Shown here: in pieces, positions 45,189 through 54,013 of the stretch | Layout of the letters: every line of letters begins with the position of its first letter | Numbering within the stretch: position 1 is the stretch's first letter | NCBI RefSeq assembly: GCF_000739015.1 | Contig: NZ_JPUG01000053.1 | Span: 124,001-188,000, forward strand | Length of the DNA: 64,000 nucleotides | Direction of reading: 5' to 3' | Source of the DNA: Microvirga sp. BSC39 | Lineage (GTDB): Bacteria; Pseudomonadota; Alphaproteobacteria; Rhizobiales; Beijerinckiaceae | Position numbers and translations under genes: made by a program | The notes under the pieces: generated by a model | Told to the model about the DNA's origin: nothing | Database searches by the model: none | What the model saw: only the letters and a program-made list of their open reading frames with translations

Positions 45189-48071
45189 ATGAAGGGGCAT
45201 CAGGATCCAATGCGGATTAACAACACGAGCGGGCATGGCACGGTTGAGACCAGCGTTTCTAAAGTGCAGAGTGCCGAAGCAGAGTGCGATAGCCCCGAGA
45301 CAGGACCAGCGTTGATTGAAGCTGGCCTAGCTGAGTGCGAGGCTTCACTTCGACGTGCTCACGATGAAATGATGTCTTTGCGCCAAGAATTTGAAGATGC
45401 TCAGTCGAGGGCGGTCAAGATTAATGAGAAATGGCAGGAGGAGGTTGATCGGCGTGATCGAGAAATCGTCAAGCTAAAGGCAGAACTCGCAATCGCAGAG
45501 CACGACCGGCGCCTTAACGTTGCACAGATGGTAGGTGCAATGGTTACTGCCGAGCGTAGGCTCCGTGCTGCTGAAACGGTACCGGCAGACTTGGAAGATC
45601 GCTACCAGAGTCTTGTCAGGTATGTAGAAAAGCTAAGAGTTCGCCACCGCGACCTGCGTAAGCGTGTCGAGCAGCTTGCCAAGGAGGCCGATAAAGCCCG
45701 GCGCGAGAAGGAGGCTGTTGTTAGTAGTCTCAGCTGGAAATTGGCTGCTCCAATCCGCCTGCTTACCCGTCGCTACCCGAAGTTGGCCCAGGCAGTTGCC
45801 CGTATATTGAGATTTGCATGGCGGAACCTGGGATTGCAACGCATCCTGCGGCCTCTTCGAACTGGGCCTATGCGGGAGAAAGCTCCGAAGGCTGTCCACA
45901 ATGCTCCAAAGGCCAAAGCCCCTCAAGAGTTGCTTCAGACGCCCCGCTGTGTGCCTACGCAAGGTAGTGTCAAGGTCGACACCTTTTCACATCCAGTCGA
46001 GTTGTTGAACAATACCGGAATTCAGCCTGGTATAGGAGGGTTCGGGGGCACGGAGCCTTGGCCGGCGGATCGGCCTTTGGTGAGTGTAGTAATTCCGTGC
46101 TTCAATTACAGCCATTTTGTCGCTGAAACCGTCGATTCTGTGCTTTCCCAGACATTTCAGGACCTCGAAATCATTGTCGTTGAGGGGGGATCAAGCTCGC
46201 TCGAGTCGCGGCAGAAGCTTGCTGAGTTGAATCTCCTGAGAACCCGAATTCTCCTTCAAAGCGAACCTTACCGAGCTGGCGCAAACCGAAATTTCGGAAT
46301 CAGCCAAGCCCGCGGCAAGTATGTTTGCTGCCTCGATGCCGATGATCAGATTGATCCCACCTACATCGAAAAGGCCGTGTTCCTCATGGAGCACTATGGG
46401 TACGACGTAGTCTCTACTGCTGTCGAGTTCTTCGGGAACCGCTCAGGTGGTTACAACACTATTGAGAAGCCTGTGCTTGAGCAGATGCTCCAAGCCAACT
46501 ATGTGCCAACCTGTGCAGTCTTCAGGCGTGAGCTTTGGGAGAGGGCGGGGGGCTTCAGAGACTCCGATCAGAGAACTGGACATGTCCACGAGGATTGGTT
46601 GTTCTGGGTGCGCTTGGGGGCTCTTGGAGCACGGTTTTGGAACATTGTTGGTGAGCGCCTTTTCAAGTACCGCATCCATGGCGCCAATTTGAGTCGCGGG
46701 CATGATGTGCTGCAGATAGAGGACCAAAGGCAGAACATACTCGAACTGAATACCGATGTCCTTCTTCCTGGCGTGTTTGAACGTTCGAAAGAAATCGCAG
46801 CTCAAAGCTGGCGCCACCCTGAGCCGCTGCGTAACCTCACTCGCTTCGGTCGAAACATTGCCGACTCCCGTCCGACATTGCTCGTCGCCATGCCCTTCCT
46901 TGTGATTGGTGGGGCAGAGCGCCTCTTGAGCACTATAATGACACACCTGCACTCCGTTGGGTGGCGAGTCATTGTTGTGACTACTGTACCTGTTAAACCG
47001 GAGCACGGCGATACGACGGATTGGTTCCGCAGCAGTACCAGTGAAATCTACCACCTTCCCCGCTTCTTAGGGCAGGAGCGCTGGAATGATTTCGTGAGCT
47101 ATCTCATCACAGTGAAGAAGATTAGCCTTGTCTGGATTGTCGGGAGTGCGGCTTTTTATGAAATGCTACCGGGATTGAAAGCCCTCTATCCCGAGTTGAA
47201 GGTTGTCGATCTCCTGTTCAACACAGTTGGTCACACGGCCAACAATCGCAAAAATGCAGATCTGATCAATCTCAATATTGTCGAGAATGTTGAGGTCCAC
47301 GAATGGCTTGTCGCGCATGGAGAGGCGGCTGATCGCATCCGCCTGATTGAGAGCGGACTCGATCTCGTTAGTTATGCTCCTCGTCCTAAGGACGATGGTG
47401 TTCTTCAACGAATTGGTGTCGACAAAGCTATGTTGCTAGTTGGATTTTCAGGCCGTTGGTCTGAGGAGAAGGACCCTCTTGGCTTTGTAGAGATAGCAAA
47501 GCTTGTGCCCAATGATGTGAAAGTTGCGTTCGTTATGACGGGAACTGGGCCACTAAGCAAAGAAGTTGAGGCTGCTGTCGCTGAAGCGAATTTCCCGGCG
47601 GGTCGTTTCCATCTCGCCGGAGCTGTCCCCGATATTGTAGCCTACATATCCTCTTACGACTTGCTCTGTTTGCCCTCGCGAATTGATGGGCGTCCGGTAG
47701 TCGTGTTGGAAGCTCTAGCGCAAGGCGTGCCGGTCCTTGCCTCAAATGTGGGTGCGCTACCGGAACTGATCGAGAATACCATCAGCGGCTTCCTTTGTAG
47801 TCCTAGAGACTATAAGGCATTCGCTGAGTACATTGTGCAACTTGCACGAAATCCTGAGAGACTTCAGCAGATGAAGCTGTCAGCAAGAATGGCCGCCGAG
47901 GAAAGACTCGATGCGCGGAAGATGCTCATGGAATATGAGAATGCTCTATCAGGACTGTTGTCCAAGCATGAGCAAAAAGAGTTGTCCGAGACTGCAGAGC
48001 GGCAGGTCAGGCCCGGAGTTGTAAGTGAGTCTTCTTTGTCAACGGACGGACAGACGCAAGAGACGACTTAG
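45189..48071 (+). CDS. Bifunctional glycosyltransferase: coiled coil + GT2 + GT4
   Basis: A 960-residue protein. Residues 40-190 are a long charged coiled coil (LRRAHDEMMSLRQEFEDAQS), then SSLSWKLAAPIRLL, a link often seen in polysaccharide glycosyltransferases. A GT2 domain begins near 295 (VSVVIPCFNYSHFVAETVDS; CCLDADDQIDPTY; VHEDWLFWVRLG). A GT4 (GT-B) domain starts near 560 (LLVAMPFLVIGGAERLLS), with donor-site residues near 829 (PSRIDGRPVVVLEALAQGVPV). It could add two sugars in turn at the inner membrane face. ATG 45210 is an alternative start. A similar pair is split over two genes at 52.8-55.0 kb. Confidence 0.9.
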   Translation: MKGHQDPMRINNTSGHGTVETSVSKVQSAEAECDSPETGPALIEAGLAECEASLRRAHDEMMSLRQEFEDAQSRAVKINEKWQEEVDRRDREIVKLKAELAIAEHDRRLNVAQMVGAMVTAERRLRAAETVPADLEDRYQSLVRYVEKLRVRHRDLRKRVEQLAKEADKARREKEAVVSSLSWKLAAPIRLLTRRYPKLAQAVARILRFAWRNLGLQRILRPLRTGPMREKAPKAVHNAPKAKAPQELLQTPRCVPTQGSVKVDTFSHPVELLNNTGIQPGIGGFGGTEPWPADRPLVSVVIPCFNYSHFVAETVDSVLSQTFQDLEIIVVEGGSSSLESRQKLAELNLLRTRILLQSEPYRAGANRNFGISQARGKYVCCLDADDQIDPTYIEKAVFLMEHYGYDVVSTAVEFFGNRSGGYNTIEKPVLEQMLQANYVPTCAVFRRELWERAGGFRDSDQRTGHVHEDWLFWVRLGALGARFWNIVGERLFKYRIHGANLSRGHDVLQIEDQRQNILELNTDVLLPGVFERSKEIAAQSWRHPEPLRNLTRFGRNIADSRPTLLVAMPFLVIGGAERLLSTIMTHLHSVGWRVIVVTTVPVKPEHGDTTDWFRSSTSEIYHLPRFLGQERWNDFVSYLITVKKISLVWIVGSAAFYEMLPGLKALYPELKVVDLLFNTVGHTANNRKNADLINLNIVENVEVHEWLVAHGEAADRIRLIESGLDLVSYAPRPKDDGVLQRIGVDKAMLLVGFSGRWSEEKDPLGFVEIAKLVPNDVKVAFVMTGTGPLSKEVEAAVAEANFPAGRFHLAGAVPDIVAYISSYDLLCLPSRIDGRPVVVLEALAQGVPVLASNVGALPELIENTISGFLCSPRDYKAFAEYIVQLARNPERLQQMKLSARMAAEERLDARKMLMEYENALSGLLSKHEQKELSETAERQVRPGVVSESSLSTDGQTQETT

Positions 48072-48132
48072 GAGTGCGCGGATCCTTTCTCGACATCGGC
48101 CTTCGAACAATATACTGCAGCCTTAATTTTGG

Positions 48133-49131
48133 ATGGAGGATCTTTTGGTCTCAGGCAAGAACATTTTGGTAACGGGCGCAGGGGGGTTCATTGGAAGCCA
48201 TCTCGTTGAGGCGTTGCTCCAGCGCGGGGCAAATGTCACAGCCATGGTTCGGTATAACTCTAGCTCCTCTACTGGTAATTTGAAGTTTTTGCCTGATGTT
48301 CTCCGCGATAATCTAAAGATTATTTCCGGCAACATTGAAGATGGAGATTTTGTTCTCAGAGCAGTTGAGGGGCAGGATATTGTCCTTCATCTAGCGGCTC
48401 TGATTGCCATTCCTTATTCTTACGTGGCGCCTCGTTCATACGTTCGTACGAATGTTGAGGGAACATTGAATGTTCTGGAGGCCGCTCGTCGGCTTGGAAC
48501 CGGAAGGGTCGTACATACCAGCACATCAGAGGTTTATGGCACGGCGCGTCGCACCCCCATTGACGAAGAGCATCCTCTACAGGGTCAATCGCCCTATTCT
48601 GCCAGCAAGATCGGCGCGGATAAAATTGCCGACTCCTACTACCTGTCCTTCGATACGCCTGTCGTCGTGCTCCGGCCTTTCAACACATTTGGGCCCCGCC
48701 AGTCCGCCCGGGCGTTCATTCCGACCATTATCTCTCAGGCGCTCGCGCGCAATGAAGTTCATCTCGGGTCGCTGACGCCACAGCGTGACATGACCTTCGT
48801 TGCGGATACTGTTGAGGGGTTCATCCTTGCTGGAACAAAGCCCGGCATCGAAGGGGAGACGATCAATCTGGGGACCGGAGAGACCTACAGCATCGGCGAT
48901 TTCGCGCAGCGCATCCTGCATTTGATGGGAATGGACAAGCCTATCGTTCATGACGCAGCACGAGACCGGCCGAGCAAGAGCGAAGTCATGAAGCTTGTGT
49001 CAGACAATTCGAAGGCTGCACAACTTCTTGGCTGGCGACCGACGACAGCGTTGGACGACGGTCTCCGTCAAGTCATCGACTTCATTTCAGCCAACCGCGA
49101 ACTGTATGCCGCTACAACCTATACGGTTTAA
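48133..49131 (+). CDS. NAD-dependent 4,6-dehydratase/epimerase, LegB-like
   Basis: A 332-residue extended SDR: NILVTGAGGFIGSHLVEALLQ (cofactor), TSTSEVYGTARRTPIDEEHP, catalytic Tyr/Lys in SPYSASKIGADKIADSYY, and FNTFGPRQSARAFIPTIISQAL, which is characteristic of LegB-type UDP-GlcNAc 4,6-dehydratases and near relatives. It would make a 4-keto-6-deoxy nucleotide sugar. The ATG at 48133 precedes GGAGGA, so a start at TTG 48145 is also possible. It is followed 15 bases later by a nucleotidyltransferase and then another SDR. The other legionaminate genes (legI, neuA) are absent. Confidence 0.82.
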   Translation: MEDLLVSGKNILVTGAGGFIGSHLVEALLQRGANVTAMVRYNSSSSTGNLKFLPDVLRDNLKIISGNIEDGDFVLRAVEGQDIVLHLAALIAIPYSYVAPRSYVRTNVEGTLNVLEAARRLGTGRVVHTSTSEVYGTARRTPIDEEHPLQGQSPYSASKIGADKIADSYYLSFDTPVVVLRPFNTFGPRQSARAFIPTIISQALARNEVHLGSLTPQRDMTFVADTVEGFILAGTKPGIEGETINLGTGETYSIGDFAQRILHLMGMDKPIVHDAARDRPSKSEVMKLVSDNSKAAQLLGWRPTTALDDGLRQVIDFISANRELYAATTYTV

Positions 49132-49146
49132 GCGAAAGAGACGTTC

Positions 49147-49869
49147 ATGCAAGCAATCATCATGGCGGGCGGCAAGGGATCGCGGCTGCATCCCTACTCC
49201 GCGTTGTTCCCGAAACCTCTTATGCCGCTCGGCGATAAGCCGATCCTCGAAATCTTGCTCCGCCAACTCCACGCAGCGGGCGTGACTAAGGCCATCATTG
49301 CCGTCAATCATCTCCGCCATCTGATCGAGGCTTTCTTCGGGGATGGCTCCCGCTTTGGAATGTCGATCACGTACAGTGTGGAAGACAAGCCTTTGGGTAC
49401 TGCGGGACCCATGAGCTTGGTTCTCGATCAATTGGAGGAGAACTTCATTCTCACGAATGGTGATCTGCTGACGAACCTTGATATGGGTCGGATGATTGAT
49501 GACCACATATCGAGTGGCGCTGCGGCGACCATCGGCACTTATCGCCGCGAGCTCAAGTCGGAGTTCGGCCTGTTGGAGGTTGATCCAAATATGCGGATGG
49601 TGGGATACCGCGAGAAACCGACCTATCAGCATCTCGTCAGTATGGGTCTTTACGTCCTCAACCGGGACGCCGTCCGCCAATGGCTGATACCGGGCGAGTA
49701 TCTCGACATGCCAACCCTCATGCAATCAATGTCTCAGGCCGACATGCTGGTGCGGTGTCATCAGCAGGCCTGCACGTGGCTTGACATCGGACGTCCTGAA
49801 GATTTTGCTTTGGCGCAGAATATGGTGGAGCGCGAGCCGGAGGCTTTCTCACCGCGTCTGCGTGCATGA
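49147..49869 (+). CDS. Sugar-phosphate nucleotidyltransferase
   Basis: A 240-residue NTP transferase with AIIMAGGKGSRLHPYSALFPKPLMPLGDKPILE (the GGxGxRLxP...PKP signature), NGDLLTNLDM (metal-binding Asp) and EKPTYQHLVSMGLYVL. It activates a sugar 1-phosphate with an NTP; it is related to glucose-1-phosphate and mannose-1-phosphate transferases, but the base and sugar are not decided by sequence. It overlaps the next gene by four bases (ATGA). Confidence 0.88.
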   Translation: MQAIIMAGGKGSRLHPYSALFPKPLMPLGDKPILEILLRQLHAAGVTKAIIAVNHLRHLIEAFFGDGSRFGMSITYSVEDKPLGTAGPMSLVLDQLEENFILTNGDLLTNLDMGRMIDDHISSGAAATIGTYRRELKSEFGLLEVDPNMRMVGYREKPTYQHLVSMGLYVLNRDAVRQWLIPGEYLDMPTLMQSMSQADMLVRCHQQACTWLDIGRPEDFALAQNMVEREPEAFSPRLRA

Positions 49870-50783
49870 TGAGGATCCTGCTCACCGGTTCGAGCGGATT
49901 CCTTGGGCGCCACATCCTGGCATCTCCCGCCGCTGCTGGCCTATCGTTTACGTGCGCCACACGTGTCGAAAGCAGCCAATTGTATCGGGATATTGTCCTT
50001 GGCCCTGGGCCCTGGGGACGGACGGAGTTCGAGCACGCTCTCGCCGTCAGTCGGCCTGATGTCGTGATTCATTGCGCCGGTGCAACCCATGGGGAGGCCC
50101 GGCTGCTCTTCGAGGCCAATGCTGTCCCGACGGCAGGGCTGCTGGCCGCCTTGTCCGGCATGGCCAATCCGCCGCGAACCATTCTGCTTGGATCGGCGGC
50201 TGAATACGGCTACGTCAGCAACGATGCCATGCCGGTCCGGGAGGATCATCCCTGCCAGCCCCGCAGCGATTATGGAATCTCCAAATATACCCAGACGCTC
50301 CTTGGCCTGGCCGCCGCCGAGCGCGGCCTGCCGGTGATGGTGGTGCGGCTATTCAATCCGGTCGGATTGGGAATGCCTCCGAAGCTTGCGTTACCATCAT
50401 TTGCTCGACGCATCGTCAAGGCCTCCGGAACTGACGGTGTCATCAAAGTTGGCAATCTTGAAGTCAGCCGTGACTTCATCGATGTCAGAGAAGCGGCACG
50501 CCTTCTCGTTGCATTGGCATGCGCCCGCCATTGGCGTTGGCCTATACTTAATCTCTGCAGTGGGCACGCGTTCAGGCTTGATGTGCTCCTAAATTCCATG
50601 ATTTCGGCGAGCGGCAAGCGCATTGACGTGCAAGTGGATCCAGGGCTTTTGCGCTCAGACGACATGCCGGTGCTAGTCGGAAGTACGGAGCGCCTCCAAG
50701 CCGTCGGGCTGGCTCCAGAGCCTCCAGATTTTGAGAGCCTACTTCCGCGAATCCTCGCTGATGCGGAAAAAGGATGTCACTGA
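49866..50783 (+). CDS. NAD-dependent epimerase/dehydratase family protein
   Basis: A 305-residue extended SDR: ILLTGSSGFLGRHILA, VIHCAGATHGEA, LLGSAAEYGYV (Ser), Tyr/Lys in SDYGISKYTQTLLG, VVRLFNPVGLGMP and VSRDFIDVREAARLLV. It resembles GDP-6-deoxy-hexose reductases (RMD/Tld type) and RmlD relatives. It is translationally coupled to the nucleotidyltransferase, and with the LegB-like dehydratase could make a 6-deoxy sugar nucleotide. The exact product is not known. Confidence 0.85.
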   Translation: MMRILLTGSSGFLGRHILASPAAAGLSFTCATRVESSQLYRDIVLGPGPWGRTEFEHALAVSRPDVVIHCAGATHGEARLLFEANAVPTAGLLAALSGMANPPRTILLGSAAEYGYVSNDAMPVREDHPCQPRSDYGISKYTQTLLGLAAAERGLPVMVVRLFNPVGLGMPPKLALPSFARRIVKASGTDGVIKVGNLEVSRDFIDVREAARLLVALACARHWRWPILNLCSGHAFRLDVLLNSMISASGKRIDVQVDPGLLRSDDMPVLVGSTERLQAVGLAPEPPDFESLLPRILADAEKGCH

Positions 50784-51013
50784 CTCTCCCCGCGGCTTGG
50801 TTCTGGACGAATCCCACGGTCAGGGAGCGTTGCTTTCGTTACTGTATAGGCTCGTTTCACCGATCTCGCATTTTTCGACACAGGCCTGAAGTTGAGCAGG
50901 ATCCTACGTGCTATCGCCTGTACTACCAATGTGCGGAAGATTAGGCTCTCAATTGACCGCTGGGCGACACGAAACTACGGTTCATCGGAGCGACTAAACA
51001 GACGGGTACAGGT

Positions 51014-51643
51014 GTGGCTGTTGTAATCTTAGGAGCTGGGGCCCTCGGACGCGAGGTGCTTGCTGTCTTAGAGGCCTCTGGTACATCGGTGGCCAGATTC
51101 TTGGTTGAGCCGGGCTACGCAACGTCGCCTGTTAGGGGTATTCCAGTTGCTGATGATCTTGAGGCTTGGTCCTCTGATCCTGAGGCTAGCTTTCTCGTGG
51201 CAGTGGGCAATGGCGGTGCTCGAGAGAAGCTTGTCCAGCAAATGGGTCGCGTGCGGTACGCCACTGCAGTCCACCCGGCCGCAATCATTGGCCCAAACGT
51301 CACGTTGTGCGAAGGCGTGATGATATTGGGAGCAGCAAGTGTGACTGTTGATGTGAAGATTTCACCTCACGCGCTGGTATATCCTGGGTGTACAATCACC
51401 CATGATTGTGTGATCGGTGCCTACGCAAGCCTAGGTCCAGGAGTGTCACTGGCAGGTGGTGTTGTGATCGAGGAGGGGGCCAACATCGGGGCTGGGGCAG
51501 TAATTGCACCCGGGTGCCGTATTGGTGCTTGGTCCATCGTTGGGGCAGGAGCTGCTGTCATTCGCGACGTGCAAGCTGGGAGCACAGTTATTGGAGTGCC
51601 GGCCCGACCGCTAGCGCACCGTGGTGAGGCGGCCCCAGATTGA
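51014..51643 (+). CDS. NeuD/PglD family acyltransferase (left-handed beta-helix)
   Basis: A 209-residue protein: a small N-terminal Rossmann-like sugar-binding domain (VVILGAGALGREVLAVLEAS) and a C-terminal hexapeptide-repeat helix (IIGPNVTLCEGVMILGAAS; GCTITHDCVIGAYASLGPGVSLAGGV) ending VIGVPARPLA. It transfers an acetyl or other acyl group from CoA to an amino- or hydroxy-sugar. The start is GTG 51014. It precedes a DegT transaminase gene by 55 bases, so the acceptor is probably the amine that enzyme makes. Confidence 0.87.
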   Translation: MAVVILGAGALGREVLAVLEASGTSVARFLVEPGYATSPVRGIPVADDLEAWSSDPEASFLVAVGNGGAREKLVQQMGRVRYATAVHPAAIIGPNVTLCEGVMILGAASVTVDVKISPHALVYPGCTITHDCVIGAYASLGPGVSLAGGVVIEEGANIGAGAVIAPGCRIGAWSIVGAGAAVIRDVQAGSTVIGVPARPLAHRGEAAPD

Positions 51644-51698
51644 GGTAGGTGCCGCTTCAAGCATTCATCGCATCTAAGGATAAAGGTCTATCGTCTCC

Positions 51699-52802
51699 AT
51701 GTCTCAGGTATCCGACCGATCGGGTTTGCCGATCAAAGTGCTCATACCAAAGCTTCCAACTGCTTCTGCCATCGCGCCTTATCTCGGGCGGATTGATGCC
51801 AGCCGAGTCTACAGCAACTACGGCCCATTATCCCGAGAATTCTCTGCTTCTCTCTCGGAGTTAACAGGGGCTGCCGGCGTCACACTGACTTGTAATGGGA
51901 CGGCCGCAATAGAACTGGCTCTGCGCGCAAAGTGCCGCTCAGAGGGCGGGGTATGCATCATGCCTGCGTTCACCTTCATTGCGAGCGCGCACGCGGTCTG
52001 CAACGCAGGTTTGGTACCATTCTTGGTTGAGGTTGATCCGAACACACTCATGGTGACCCCTGAGATTGCCGAGGCGGCCTTGCGGCAGCTCGACACGCCG
52101 CCTGCGGCGGTCCTCGTTGTCAGTGCGTTCGGAGCGTCACCAGATTTCGACGGCTGGATGGCATTCGAGGCAAAACACGGCATCCCCGTTGTATTTGATG
52201 CAGCAGCCGCAGTCACATCCGTGTCCGACCGTATCGGAGCGCAGCCCGTTTGCGTCAGTCTGCATGCGACAAAGGTTCTTGGTATCGGCGAGGGCGGAGC
52301 GATCCTGTCGGCCGATGCCGATTTTATCGAGTACGCCACTGCTATGACCGGTTTTGGCTTTTTGGGGAGTGAGCGCTCGTCGGCTATTCGTGGAGGAAAC
52401 TACCGAATCTCCGAGTATGCAGCTGCTGTTGGGCTCGCCGCGTTGGAGGCACTTCCAACTCGCCTCGAGAGGCTTCGGTCATTAATTGAGGCGTATGCCA
52501 CACGACTGAAGAACAAAGAAGCGCGATTGCAGCCTGGTGCCGGACACGAATGGATTACAATGACCCTCAACGTCATCCTTCCAGAGGATTCGGTTGTGTC
52601 CACGTTGGATAGACTGGCAGCGGCGGGCGTGGAATGGCGACGCTGGTGGGGGCTCGGTTGTCACCGTCATCCTGCCTTTGCCAACGTGCCGCGTGCTGAC
52701 CTCTCAGCGACCAACTCACTTGCGAACTGTGTGATCGGACTGCCATTCCATGAGGATTTGTCAGTGGCTGACATAGACCGCGTGGTGGCTTGCCTGCCAT
52801 GA
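51699..52802 (+). CDS. DegT/DnrJ/EryC1/StrS family aminotransferase
   Basis: A 367-residue PLP enzyme: VYSNYGPLSREFSASLSELTGAAGVTLTCNGTAAIELAL, MPAFTFIASAHAVCNAGLVPFLVEVD, Asp167 in VVFDAAAAV and PLP Lys192 in SLHATKVLGIGEGG. It aminates a keto sugar nucleotide. It is clearly different from the WecE-type and FdtB-type transaminases in this window. It overlaps the GT2 gene by four bases (ATGA) and follows the NeuD-like gene. Its substrate position and sugar are not known. Confidence 0.88.
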   Translation: MSQVSDRSGLPIKVLIPKLPTASAIAPYLGRIDASRVYSNYGPLSREFSASLSELTGAAGVTLTCNGTAAIELALRAKCRSEGGVCIMPAFTFIASAHAVCNAGLVPFLVEVDPNTLMVTPEIAEAALRQLDTPPAAVLVVSAFGASPDFDGWMAFEAKHGIPVVFDAAAAVTSVSDRIGAQPVCVSLHATKVLGIGEGGAILSADADFIEYATAMTGFGFLGSERSSAIRGGNYRISEYAAAVGLAALEALPTRLERLRSLIEAYATRLKNKEARLQPGAGHEWITMTLNVILPEDSVVSTLDRLAAAGVEWRRWWGLGCHRHPAFANVPRADLSATNSLANCVIGLPFHEDLSVADIDRVVACLP

Positions 52803-54013
52803 GCAAGATCCCGAAACTCTCCTATATCGTCCTGTCCTATAATTACGAGCGATTTATCGGAAGGACGCTTCGTAGTATTCTTGATCAAACCGTACAGGAC
52901 TTCGAGATCGTAGTCGTGGACGACGCATCGAGCGATGAATCGGTCAATATCGTCCGAAGCTTCGCCGATCCTCGAATCAAATTGCATGTCAATGAACGTA
53001 ACCTCGGAGGTGCTGCGAGCTACAATCGCGCGGTCGAAGCCGCCTCCGGGGAGTGGCTGGTAAACTTGGATGCCGACGATTGGGTCGCTCCACAGAAGGC
53101 CGAGCTTCAATTGGCGGCCCTCGCTTCCGACCCATCAATCGACATTATTGGAACGTACGTCAATTTCGTCGACAAGCAGGGCGCGCCGCATCCAAAGGCT
53201 CAGGAAATGGAGGCGCACACGAACGTCGCGCACGACCTCAACCGCCTTGATACATGGATAGGAGCCAATCCTCTCTGCCGGTCGTCAACCATGGTGCGCC
53301 GCGCTGCTCATTTGCGGATTGGTCTTGATGATCCAGCAATGATTCGAGCTCCCGACTATGAGTTGTGGACTCGTGCACTCCGTTTAGGCTGCCGCTTCGC
53401 AGTTCTACCTGATACTCTCACTTACTCTCGGCAACATTCTCAGGGTGTGACACATGCTGACCCTCTAGGGACAATGCTTGAAATTACCCACTCTATGTTG
53501 CGGAACCTAGTTCCGTTAGCGGAGGCGCGGGCTCTATACCCATCAATCGAACGCATTTTGACTTGGGTCGCGCGCCACCCACAACTCAGCTCACTTCAGC
53601 CCAATGAGGTATATAGGCTGCTTGGTCTGATGATGTCCGGAACTGGATCTTCCGATTTTACAACGTTCCGGAAGGTATTGGCTGCGCGCGATGAAGACCC
53701 CTCTCTCGCACGACTTGGTCGCCGTGCTCTTGCTTTGACAAATGGTTCAGAGCAGGCGGCGCACCTGAGTAGGCTTGAGCGAGATATCGGGGCCTACATC
53801 AAGGCTCGAGACTACTGGCATCAGAAGAGTAAAAAATGGGAGGGGAAATACAGGGATCTTGTGAAGGCAGCTCCGCACAAGAAGAGCCGCAGCCCTCAGC
53901 CTAAACACATAGCGCTTCTAGATAAACTTGCTAATAAAACTCCAAAATATCTTCGATGGGGGCTCGGTCGGTTATGGATCAAGGTATACTCGCGCTTCAC
54001 CCGTTCCTCGTAA
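52799..54013 (+). CDS. Glycosyltransferase family 2 with C-terminal coiled-coil tail
   Basis: A 404-residue protein. The GT2 domain covers residues 1-230: LSYIVLSYNYERFIGRTLRSIL, IVVVDDASSDES, VNLDADDWVAPQKAE (DxD) and APDYELWTRALRLG. The rest is helical and ends in a basic tail with YWHQKSKKWEGKYRDL, a WxxKY pattern also found in the GT2 at 60.6 kb. ATG 52799 overlaps the transaminase stop. Its end overlaps the GT4 gene. Confidence 0.88.
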   Translation: MSKIPKLSYIVLSYNYERFIGRTLRSILDQTVQDFEIVVVDDASSDESVNIVRSFADPRIKLHVNERNLGGAASYNRAVEAASGEWLVNLDADDWVAPQKAELQLAALASDPSIDIIGTYVNFVDKQGAPHPKAQEMEAHTNVAHDLNRLDTWIGANPLCRSSTMVRRAAHLRIGLDDPAMIRAPDYELWTRALRLGCRFAVLPDTLTYSRQHSQGVTHADPLGTMLEITHSMLRNLVPLAEARALYPSIERILTWVARHPQLSSLQPNEVYRLLGLMMSGTGSSDFTTFRKVLAARDEDPSLARLGRRALALTNGSEQAAHLSRLERDIGAYIKARDYWHQKSKKWEGKYRDLVKAAPHKKSRSPQPKHIALLDKLANKTPKYLRWGLGRLWIKVYSRFTRSS

